A stretch of 31,375 bases of DNA from an uncultured Collinsella sp. (lineage in GTDB: Bacteria; Actinomycetota; Coriobacteriia; Coriobacteriales; Coriobacteriaceae): positions 1 to 31,375 of the forward strand of contig CALHDP010000137.1 in assembly GCA_938023085.1 (NCBI GenBank), written 5' to 3'. The notes beneath the pieces are model-generated. The model did not search any database, had not been told where the DNA came from, and saw nothing but the letters and a program-made list of their open reading frames with translations. Position 1 is the stretch's first letter. Every line of letters starts with the position of its first letter. Both the position numbers and the translations under genes were made by a program. Below are positions 7,516-14,274 of the stretch, piece by piece.

Positions 7516-10021
7516 GGTGATAAAGGTGACGGAACAGAAGATGAGCCCGCAGGCTATCGAGGTGCGTGGCGCGCGTGTCCATAACCTTAAGGACATCGAT
7601 ATTGATATCCCGCTGGGAAAGCTCGTGGGTATTGCCGGCGTGTCGGGTTCGGGCAAGAGTTCGCTGGCACTGGGGGTTCTTTATGCCGAGGGCTCGCGTC
7701 GCTACTTGGAAGCACTTAGCACCTATACTCGACGTCGCCTGACGCAGGCCGAACACGCCCAGGTGGACGAGGTGCTGCACGTGCCGGCGGCGCTCGCGCT
7801 GCACCAGCGTCCGAGCGTGCCGGGCGTGCGCTCCACCTTTGGCACTATGACCGAGCTCAACAACAGCCTGCGTCTGCTCTTTAGCCGTTGCGCCCATCAC
7901 GTGTGCCCGCATTGCGGGGCGCGTGTGGAGCCAAGCCTCAACGTAGCGGCTGGCCTGTCGCTCACGTGTCCGACGTGCGGCCGCGAGTTCTACGCTCCGA
8001 GCGCCGAGGACCTTGCCTTTAACAGTGGCGGTGCATGCCCCACCTGTGGCGGCACCGGTGTCATGCGCGAGGTGGACGAGGCGAGCCTGGTGCCCGACGA
8101 GTCAAAGACCATCAACGAAGGTGCGGTGCTTCCCTGGGGTACGCTCATGTGGGATTTGATGAAGCAGGTCGCCGGCGAGATGGGCGTGCGCACCGACGTG
8201 CCGTTTAACCAGCTCACGCCTCAAGAGCGCGATATCGTGTTCCACGGTCCGGCGGTTAAGAAGCACATTCTCTACGTTCCCAAAAACGGCGAGGGCGCCA
8301 CGCCGCTCGACTTTACCTATTACAACGCCGTCTATACCGTCGAGAATGCGCTCGCCAAGGTTAAGGACGATAAGGGGCTCAAACGCGTTGCGCGCTTTTT
8401 GCGCGAGGGGCCATGCCGCGACTGTGGTGGCACGCGTCTTTCCGAGGCTGCGCGCCAGCCCCAAGTGCGCGGTATCAATCTGGCGCAAGCGGCGGCCATG
8501 ACGCTGGGCGGGGCGATTGAGTGGGTGCGCGGGGTGCCCGCATCCTTGCCGCCCGAGATGCGGCCCATGGCGACGGATATCTGCGATTCGTTTTTGAGCG
8601 CGGCCCGTCGCCTGGTCGACCTGGGTCTTGATTACCTTTCACTCGATCGCGCCGGTGCCACGCTCTCCACGGGTGAGCGCCAGCGCGTGCAACTTGCTCG
8701 CGTGGTGCGCAACCGATCGACAGGCGTGCTTTATGTGTTGGACGAGCCCTCGATTGGCCTGCATCCGGCAAATGTCGACGGCCTGGTTGGTGTGATGCGC
8801 GACCTGGTAGGCGACGGCAACACCGTGGCCGTTGTCGACCACGATACGCGCGTACTGGCGGAAGCCGACTATCTGGTCGAGATGGGCCCCGTCGCCGGAG
8901 CAGGCGGCGGTAACGTGATCGCTGCCGGTACAGTAGACGAGGTCGAGCAATCGCGGGGCAGCCGCATCGCTCCGTTTCTGCGCGCAGAGCCCAAGCGTTT
9001 GCGTCCACAGGTGACTGACGACGAAATGTTCGACCAGGGCCACATCCGTATGGCAACCGATACCATCCATACTGTCAAACCGCTCGAAGTCGATATCCCG
9101 CGCGGCCGTCTCGTTGCGGTGACGGGCGTTTCGGGTTCGGGCAAGACGACGTTGGTGCTTGAGACGCTCATCCCGGCGCTTAAGGCGCAGGCAGCCGGCG
9201 AGCGCCTGCCGGGGCACGTGCGTTGGGTCGATGCCGAAGGCATTGCCCGCGCAAACCTGATTGACGCCACGCCTATCGGCGCCAACGTGCGCTCGACGGT
9301 GGCGACTTATGCCGACATCCATGACGAGCTGCGTCGTGCCTTTGCCCGTACGCCCGAGGCCAAGGCAGCTGGCTACAAGGCGGGTGCCTTTAGCTATAAC
9401 ACCGGCGCGTTGCGCTGCCCTACGTGCGACGGCACGGGCTCGATATCGCTCGACGTACAGTTTTTGCCCGATGTCGAGATCGTCTGCCCAGCATGTCGCG
9501 GTTCGCGTTATGCAGACGCGGCTTCGCGTATCCATCGCGAGGGCAAGGACGGGAGTCTACTTACGTTGCCGCAGATCATGGACATGAGTGTGGACGAGGC
9601 TATCGACGTCACGCTGGGACTCAAGAAGGTTCAGACGCGCTTGCAGACCTTGCACGACCTGGGCCTGGGCTATCTCACACTTGGCGAGCCCACACCGGCG
9701 CTTTCGGGCGGCGAGGCGCAGCGTCTTAAGCTCGCGAGCGAGATGGGTCGTGTGCAGGACGATGCCGTATTTGTGTTCGACGAGCCCACGATCGGACTAC
9801 ATCCGCTCGATGTTCAGGTGTTGCTGAGTGTGTTCGACGGCCTTGTCGCCAAGGGCGCCACGGTTATCGTGATCGAGCATGACCTCGACCTTATCCGTAA
9901 CGCCGATTATGTGATCGACATGGGTCCGGGCGGTGGTGATGCGGGCGGGCAAATCGTCTGCGCCGGTACGCCGGGCGACATCGCAGCTTGCTCCGCAAGC
10001 ATCACCGGCCGCTACCTATAG
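7508..10021 (+). CDS. UvrA-like tandem ABC ATPase lacking the UvrB-binding domain
   Basis: 837 residues, about 100 shorter than UvrA. The first P-loop is GVSGSGKS (44-51) and the second is GVSGSGKT (540-547). Signature motifs are LSTGERQRVQLA (first half, with T replacing the first G of LSGGE) and ALSGGEAQRLKLA (second half). Walker B elements end in DEPSIGLHP and DEPTIGLHP. Zinc modules include Cys133/136, Cys154/157, Cys177/180, CRDCGG, and CPTCDG/CPACRG. Only about 17 residues separate the first two CxxC pairs, where UvrA carries its UvrB-binding domain, so this is a UvrA2/DrrC-type protein that probably acts without UvrB. Such proteins bind damaged or drug-laden DNA. Start 7508 overlaps the ATPase stop; ATG 7541 is an alternative. 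It is coupled to the upstream ATPase. Confidence 0.85.
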   Translation: MSRVIKVTEQKMSPQAIEVRGARVHNLKDIDIDIPLGKLVGIAGVSGSGKSSLALGVLYAEGSRRYLEALSTYTRRRLTQAEHAQVDEVLHVPAALALHQRPSVPGVRSTFGTMTELNNSLRLLFSRCAHHVCPHCGARVEPSLNVAAGLSLTCPTCGREFYAPSAEDLAFNSGGACPTCGGTGVMREVDEASLVPDESKTINEGAVLPWGTLMWDLMKQVAGEMGVRTDVPFNQLTPQERDIVFHGPAVKKHILYVPKNGEGATPLDFTYYNAVYTVENALAKVKDDKGLKRVARFLREGPCRDCGGTRLSEAARQPQVRGINLAQAAAMTLGGAIEWVRGVPASLPPEMRPMATDICDSFLSAARRLVDLGLDYLSLDRAGATLSTGERQRVQLARVVRNRSTGVLYVLDEPSIGLHPANVDGLVGVMRDLVGDGNTVAVVDHDTRVLAEADYLVEMGPVAGAGGGNVIAAGTVDEVEQSRGSRIAPFLRAEPKRLRPQVTDDEMFDQGHIRMATDTIHTVKPLEVDIPRGRLVAVTGVSGSGKTTLVLETLIPALKAQAAGERLPGHVRWVDAEGIARANLIDATPIGANVRSTVATYADIHDELRRAFARTPEAKAAGYKAGAFSYNTGALRCPTCDGTGSISLDVQFLPDVEIVCPACRGSRYADAASRIHREGKDGSLLTLPQIMDMSVDEAIDVTLGLKKVQTRLQTLHDLGLGYLTLGEPTPALSGGEAQRLKLASEMGRVQDDAVFVFDEPTIGLHPLDVQVLLSVFDGLVAKGATVIVIEHDLDLIRNADYVIDMGPGGGDAGGQIVCAGTPGDIAACSASITGRYL

Positions 10022-10051
10022 ACAATGAGGCAAAGGGACTGCCTCTTTGTC
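10021..10051. terminator. Terminator-like hairpin between convergent UvrA-like and ATPase genes
   Basis: GACAA-T-GAGGCA pairs with TGCCTC-T-TTGTC around a 7-base loop, beginning at the last base of the UvrA-like stop codon. The downstream tract (ACATTGATTTC) is only weakly T-rich. It lies 10 bases before the end of the minus-strand ATPase and may serve both genes. The right half recurs at 11298-11312. Confidence 0.6.
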
Positions 10052-10061
10052 ACATTGATTT

Positions 10062-11162
10062 CTATTTCACGCATTGAGCCGCGAGATAGTCGCGGAAGAA
10101 TGGCAATTCAAATGCGACGAGCCCTCGTCCTCGTTCTCCGATGATGCCGGCATCTATCATGCGGCGTCGGTAGCGGGAGACCTGCTGCGGCGAACGCTTA
10201 AGGCGCTCGATAAGGTCGGCGGTGGTGGACTCTTCTTCGTCATCGAGCATGGCGATGAGGAATCGCTTGTCCTCTGCAGTGAGTTCCCGATAGGTTGCCG
10301 CGAGGATTCGGTCGTCCATCTCGTCGCGCGCGATTTTGATTCCCAGGTCAAAGTCGCGTGACGAGATTTCCTTCGAATCGCTTGTGAGATCCCAGGCACG
10401 GTAGCCTACGAGTTGCAATAGGAAGGGAAAACCAGAGATCGAGCGAACGGCTCTATCGATTCCCTCGGCATCTGCCAGGCGATCGTTTTCCTGGATTGTG
10501 CGGATCAAGGCCTCGCGCACGTCATAGTCGGCAATGCGACCCAGATGATATTGTTGGGCGCGGCGAAGGAACGAGACCGTCTTGTGGTTCAGCAACGTCG
10601 AGACATTGTTGGGAAGTCCCGCCATGAGCAGGGCGACGCGTTTCCCATCGGTCACAAAGTGCTGATACGTCGCTGCGAGCTGAATCATCTCGTCGAGTGT
10701 CGGGTCCACCTCGTCAACCGTGACGAGCAGACCGGTGCCCGCCTCGTTGAGCTGGTCGATGATGTCGCTCATGCGATAACGCCAGGTTGAGGCATCGTGG
10801 ACACGATTGACCTCGATGCTGCCGAGCGGTGCAATTCCGAGGCCGGTGACTTCGAAGTGGTTGGACGGGTCGATGAGATGGGCTGCGGCGCGTTTCGCCC
10901 CGAACTCGAGTTCCTCAAGCATTCCCGGGAGCGCGGTCGTCTTTACGGCTATCCAGCCGTGGGATTCCGCCCTTGTCGCGAGCGACGACATGAGAGCGGT
11001 TTTACCGGTTCCACGCGCGCCTGAGAAGATCGAGGTCAATTCTGGGCGCCTGCGCTGGCTCAAGAAGGCACGGTCCAAATCCCGAATAATCTGTTGTCTG
11101 CCAGCGAGATGGGCGGGAACCTCACCAAAACTGGGGGTAAACGGGTTCTCGAGATATTCCAC
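10062..11162 (-). CDS. P-loop ATPase with predicted winged-helix C-terminus (copy 2)
   Basis: 366 residues. Walker A is GARGTGKT (48-55) and Walker B is LLVTVDEVD (about 145-153). It shares with the ATPase at 6397 the blocks LMAGLPNNV, VSFLRRAQQYHLG, the VRE helix and GFPFLLQLVGYRAW, and the C-terminal winged helix (TADLIERLKRSPQQVSRYRR). The two proteins are clear paralogues of moderate identity. The start is GTG 11162, with AAGGAGAG seven bases upstream. It is convergent with the UvrA-like gene and closes the ATPase/UvrA-like/ATPase module. Likely a nucleotide-dependent switch or loader; no substrate can be read from the sequence. The upstream region is unusually A+T rich compared with its neighbours. 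Confidence 0.75.
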   Translation of the reverse strand: MEYLENPFTPSFGEVPAHLAGRQQIIRDLDRAFLSQRRRPELTSIFSGARGTGKTALMSSLATRAESHGWIAVKTTALPGMLEELEFGAKRAAAHLIDPSNHFEVTGLGIAPLGSIEVNRVHDASTWRYRMSDIIDQLNEAGTGLLVTVDEVDPTLDEMIQLAATYQHFVTDGKRVALLMAGLPNNVSTLLNHKTVSFLRRAQQYHLGRIADYDVREALIRTIQENDRLADAEGIDRAVRSISGFPFLLQLVGYRAWDLTSDSKEISSRDFDLGIKIARDEMDDRILAATYRELTAEDKRFLIAMLDDEEESTTADLIERLKRSPQQVSRYRRRMIDAGIIGERGRGLVAFELPFFRDYLAAQCVK

Positions 11163-11206
11163 AAGGCTCTCCTTTCACACCGCCGTTTAACTTCATTTTA
11201 CTTTAG

Positions 11207-11220
11207 TTAATTCTGATTAA
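11207..11220. promoter_or_regulatory. Inverted repeat in the A+T-rich leader of ATPase copy 2
   Basis: TTAAT and ATTAA surround TCTG in an A+T-rich stretch (about 11188-11235) upstream of the GTG start. On the minus strand a TAAAAT (-10-like) follows closely. The placement suits an operator or promoter, but no hexamer pair is convincing. Confidence 0.3.
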
Positions 11221-11284
11221 AAGTGAGGCTCTTTATCTAGAGCATCAATTGGGCGTGTGTGCCATCGGCGTGGCGCCTGAATGC

Positions 11285-11312
11285 GACAACGAGACAGTCC
11301 CTTTATCACATT
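11285..11312. repeat. Second copy of the GACAA...TTTRTCACATT element
   Basis: GACAACGAGACAG followed by TCCCTTTATCACATT matches the hairpin element at 10021-10056 (GACAATGAGGCA ... TCTTTGTCACATT) apart from a gap of about six bases. It overlaps the trmL stop codon (TGA at 11308-11306 on the minus strand). A shorter relative, TCTCTTTGTCGCAT, is at 6314-6327. The copies bracket the ATPase gene in the same orientation. Confidence 0.45.
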
Positions 11313-11905
11313 CCCGGAAAGCCTGTTTGGCGCAGGGCTTCGTAGAGGACGATGGCGGCGCTGTTGGAGAGGTTGAGGGCGCTGATGCGGTAGTCGTCCG
11401 GATTGATGAAGTTGCCGCAGATATCCTGCCGAAGGATGGCTTCGTGGTCGTCCTCGGTATGTCCCAGCGATTCCTCGTGGGCTTCCCAGGCCTCGGCGTT
11501 ATCGGGTGAGTCACAATCGCGCAGCATCGGGATGCGCTCGCAGCGCTCGGACGCCGCGGCAAGCAGTGGCTCGGGAATGCCCGAGCTCTCGCTGCCAAAG
11601 ACCAAGTAGTCACCGTCGCGGTAGGTGCTTTGCGCATAGGTGCGGCGTGCCTTTTTGGTTAGCAGATGCAGGCGGCCATCGGCGGGGGAGAGGCCGTTGC
11701 GCGCAAGGAAATCCTCCCAGTCGGCATAGGTCGTCACATCCAAGTTTTGCCAGTAGCCCAGGCCGGCGCGACGTACCGTCTTGTCGTCGAGCGAAAAGCC
11801 CAGCGGCTCCACCAGATGCAAATGGGCGCCGGTGACCACGCAGGTACGGCCGATATTGCCCGTATTGGCCGGAATCTCGGGCGCATACAGCACGATATTG
11901 AACAT
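11306..11905 (-). CDS. trmL: TrmL-family tRNA (cytidine/uridine-34 2'-O)-methyltransferase
   Basis: 199 residues from ATG 11905, which has AAGGAG five bases upstream. It opens MFNIVLYAPEIPANTGNIGRT, with the SPOUT-family NTGNIGRTC motif. Then come LHLVEPLGFSLDD, a central FGSESSGIPEPLL (motif 2) and the terminal ALNLSNSAAIVLYEALRQ (motif 3), which forms the knotted SAM site. TrmL methylates the wobble ribose of tRNA-Leu isoacceptors. The protein is about 40 residues longer than E. coli TrmL (157 residues). The excess is an acidic insertion between motif 2 and motif 3 (roughly residues 137-172). It lies downstream of the CobW-type gene but is separated from it by a strong terminator, so it is probably transcribed on its own. 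Confidence 0.87.
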   Translation of the reverse strand: MFNIVLYAPEIPANTGNIGRTCVVTGAHLHLVEPLGFSLDDKTVRRAGLGYWQNLDVTTYADWEDFLARNGLSPADGRLHLLTKKARRTYAQSTYRDGDYLVFGSESSGIPEPLLAAASERCERIPMLRDCDSPDNAEAWEAHEESLGHTEDDHEAILRQDICGNFINPDDYRISALNLSNSAAIVLYEALRQTGFPGM

Positions 11906-11928
11906 GAATCTCCTTGGCTCAGAACGAA

Positions 11929-11961
11929 AAACCACCACGAAGGGCACCTTCGTGGTGGTTT
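11929..11961 (-). terminator. Strong Rho-independent terminator after the CobW-type gene
   Basis: AAACCACCACGAAGG and CCTTCGTGGTGGTTT form a perfect 15-pair stem with a 3-base loop. On the minus strand it is followed by TTCG, so the T tract runs TTTTT. It sits 40 bases past the stop of the 12001-13131 gene and just upstream of the trmL start. Confidence 0.85.
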
Positions 11962-12000
11962 GGCGGTTACGTAGGCGGAAAAATGCCCGCTTGGATAAAC

Positions 12001-13131
12001 CTAGGCGCGGTGCCAGTCGGTCAGGCAGGCATCGAGGGAGGCGATGAGTGCATCCTTGTCCATGTGACGGCCGATGATGCACAGGCTCGTCATGCGGTCG
12101 CCCGTCTCGTCGTCCCAAATCTGCATGATCTCGGGGTTCTCGTCGATAATCTTCTGCTTCTCGCCCTCGGGCGCCGAGTCGACAAACAGGCCGTTCTCCA
12201 TCAGGCGCATCTGGTGGCCGGCCTGCTCAAACATGTAGCACATGTCCGGATTGCCGGTCTGCCACAGCGGACCCTTGACGCGGATGACCTCGTCGGGCCA
12301 CTCCTGCTCAACAAAATCGGTGAACTTCTGCAGATCAAACGGCTTGCGGCGCGAGTACACAAAGGTCTCGATGTCGTACTCGAGCACCTCGGGGTCGTCG
12401 TGCTCCTCGGGATGCTCCATGGCCTCGATCCAGGCGGCGGAGTTGTAGGCGCGCATAAAGTCGAAGCGGTCGGTGTCGAGCAGCTCCTCCATGGGGACCT
12501 CGCCGTTTTGGGCCTCGACGATCACGGCGTCTTTCTGCAGGCTGCGCACGATGGCCTTGAGCTCGGCGATCTGCTCAGGGCTCACGGTATCGGTCTTGTT
12601 GAGGATCAGCGTGGAGCAGAACTCGATCTGCTGGATGAGCAGGCTCTCGATGTCGTCCTCGTCGATATCCTCGGCCAGCAGGTCGCGACCGCCGTTGAAC
12701 TCGTCGTACATGCGGGCACAGTCGACCACGGCCACGATGTTGTCGAGCGCGAGCTTAGGCTCGCCGCCCACCTTGGCCTCGTCGCAGAAGCTCGAGATGG
12801 TGTAGGCGATGGGGATGGGCTCGCAAATGCCCGAGGCCTCGATGATGATGTAATCGAAGTTGCCCGAATCGGCGATGCCCTGCAGCTGGTTGGCCAGGTC
12901 ATCCGAAAGCGTGCAGCAAATGCAGCCGTTGGTGAGCGGGATGAGGTCGTCGGTCTCGGAAAGGCCGCCGTCGGCGATGAGGCTGGCGTCCACATTGATC
13001 TCGCCAATATCGTTGACGATCACGGCGGCGCGGATACCGCCGTCGTTAGCGAGGATGTGGTTGAGCAGCGTGGTCTTGCCGGCACCGAGGTATCCGGTAA
13101 GCATGATGATTTTCACGGGTTTGTTGGGCAT
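12001..13131 (-). CDS. CobW/COG0523-family GTPase (metal chaperone)
   Basis: 376 residues from ATG 13131, which has AAAGGAGGG five bases upstream; an in-frame ATG at 13152 lacks one. Walker A is GYLGAGKT (13-20). The metal-binding CxCC motif is Cys70-Ile-Cys72-Cys73 inside GCICCTL. The GTPase motif NKTD follows an LIL strand, and a CobW C-terminal domain (KPFDLQKFTDF...WPDEVIRVKGPLWQ) ends the protein. COG0523 proteins are GTP-dependent zinc or cobalt chaperones that load metal into client enzymes in the cytoplasm. The client is not evident: no metal transporter or zinc-responsive regulator gene is adjacent. The upstream flavodoxin/ArsC-like pair is in the same direction with an 86-base gap. 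A strong terminator follows. Confidence 0.85.
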   Translation of the reverse strand: MPNKPVKIIMLTGYLGAGKTTLLNHILANDGGIRAAVIVNDIGEINVDASLIADGGLSETDDLIPLTNGCICCTLSDDLANQLQGIADSGNFDYIIIEASGICEPIPIAYTISSFCDEAKVGGEPKLALDNIVAVVDCARMYDEFNGGRDLLAEDIDEDDIESLLIQQIEFCSTLILNKTDTVSPEQIAELKAIVRSLQKDAVIVEAQNGEVPMEELLDTDRFDFMRAYNSAAWIEAMEHPEEHDDPEVLEYDIETFVYSRRKPFDLQKFTDFVEQEWPDEVIRVKGPLWQTGNPDMCYMFEQAGHQMRLMENGLFVDSAPEGEKQKIIDENPEIMQIWDDETGDRMTSLCIIGRHMDKDALIASLDACLTDWHRA

Positions 13132-13217
13132 GTGCCCTCCTTTGTTAGACATGGCTTACAGTTGAATCATATGCCAAACGCCTGCTCTTATACCCACGCG
13201 CCGGCAAATAACACAGG

Positions 13218-13559
13218 CTACTCCCAGGCTCCCCATACATCGGGGCAATAACCGACGGTGGCCTTTTTGCCGTTGCGCACGATGGGCTCGGCCAAGACCT
13301 GCTGGTTCTCGAGCAGCTTGTCGAAGCGCTGGCTAGGGGTGAGGTGCTGGATGAGCGCGAGCGTCTCCTCGTCCTTAGCCTTGGGGTTGAGCAGCTTGTC
13401 GATGCCGCCGACCGCCTGCATCACGCTCGTGAGCTCGCCCTTGCTCATCTCCTTTTCCTTAAGGTCGATAAACTGCACCTTAATGCGGCGCTCCTTAAAA
13501 TAACGCTGAGCCTTCTTGGTATCGAAAGACTTTTTGGTGCCAAAAATTTGCACGTTCAT
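13218..13559 (-). CDS. ArsC/Spx-like protein with the catalytic cysteine replaced by serine
   Basis: 113 residues starting MNVQIFGTKKSFDTKKAQRY. The layout is that of the ArsC/YffB thioredoxin-like family: strand, GTxxC loop, RYFKERRIKVQFIDLKEK, GGIDKLLNP, and IVRNGKKATVGY. The residue that is normally the nucleophilic Cys of the YGxxxC loop is Ser11 here, encoded TCT, one base from TGT. There is no other Cys in the active-site loop, so arsenate reduction or Spx-type redox switching is unlikely by the standard chemistry. ATG 13559 has only a weak purine-rich upstream site. It sits 17 bases after the flavoprotein gene and is probably co-transcribed with it. Confidence 0.8.
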   Translation of the reverse strand: MNVQIFGTKKSFDTKKAQRYFKERRIKVQFIDLKEKEMSKGELTSVMQAVGGIDKLLNPKAKDEETLALIQHLTPSQRFDKLLENQQVLAEPIVRNGKKATVGYCPDVWGAWE

Positions 13560-13576
13560 GTATTTGTTCCGCCGTT

Positions 13577-14200
13577 CTACCTGATGAAGTTGGTGCGCTC
13601 GCGATCGGCTTCGGGGGCTTCGATGCCGGCGGCCTGTCCTGCCTCGATACAATGCAGGAGCCAGGCCATGTTCTTGCCGATGTTGCGCATGGTGGCCAGG
13701 CCCTCGGCGTCTTGGGCGGCCTCGCCCGGCATGGCGCCAAACACGTTGTTCCAGTACGTGGAAGCAACCACGGGCATCTGGTTGATGGTGAAGTACTTAT
13801 TGAGCACGTCGAAGGTGGTCGACGTGCCGCCGCGACGGGCAACGGCGACGGCAGCGCCCGGCTTGTGCGCAAAGGCTTTGCTGCCGGCATAGAAGGCGCG
13901 ATCGAGGGCCGAAAGGATGCGTCCGCTGGGGTGCGCATAGTAGACGGGCGAGCCAAAGACAAAACCATCTGCCTGCTCGGCGGCAGCGATCAGCTCGTTC
14001 ACCACGTCATCGTCAAAGGTGCAGCGGCAATCGAGCTTGCCGCACTGACCACAGCCAATGCAGTCGCGAATGGGCTTGGTGCCCAGCTGAAACACCTCGG
14101 TATCAATGCCTTCGGCATTGAGTTGCTCGGCGACCTCGGCGAGTGCGCGGGCGGTGTTGCCGTTTGCCTTGGGGCTGCCATTGACCAAAAGAACCTTCAT
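13577..14200 (-). CDS. Flavodoxin-fold NAD(P)H-dependent FMN reductase with cysteine cluster
   Basis: 207 residues from ATG 14200, with GGGAG six bases upstream (a GTG at 14203 is adjacent). The FMN phosphate loop is GSPKANGNT (8-16). A compact cysteine cluster Cys47, Cys50, Cys53, Cys58 and Cys60 follows, as in iron-sulfur flavoproteins. FGSPVYYAHPSG (second flavin loop) and a downstream RGGTST loop complete the flavodoxin core. Such proteins transfer electrons from NAD(P)H or ferredoxin to quinones, nitro compounds or iron-sulfur partners. It is the first gene of a two-gene unit with the Cys-less ArsC-like protein. A GATAAT is found at 14243-14238 on the minus strand as a possible -10. Confidence 0.8.
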   Translation of the reverse strand: MKVLLVNGSPKANGNTARALAEVAEQLNAEGIDTEVFQLGTKPIRDCIGCGQCGKLDCRCTFDDDVVNELIAAAEQADGFVFGSPVYYAHPSGRILSALDRAFYAGSKAFAHKPGAAVAVARRGGTSTTFDVLNKYFTINQMPVVASTYWNNVFGAMPGEAAQDAEGLATMRNIGKNMAWLLHCIEAGQAAGIEAPEADRERTNFIR

Positions 14201-14274
14201 CACAAACTCCCTCTGCTGTCGGTGACTTCTGCAGAGGATTATCGCACGATGGGGGAGGCGGTGTGGGCGCGGTG

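Noticed and set aside
11906..12118. 71-residue N-terminal extension of TrmL
   Set aside because: It crosses the strong terminator at 11929-11961 and the 3' end of the CobW-type gene; ATG 11905 has AAGGAG.
11914..13251. Long plus-strand ORF (445 codons) opposite the CobW-type gene
   Set aside because: It lies antisense to a gene with clear GTPase and CxCC motifs, has no ribosome-binding site and shows only repetitive Val/Leu/Asp/Gly-rich sequence; a high-GC shadow.
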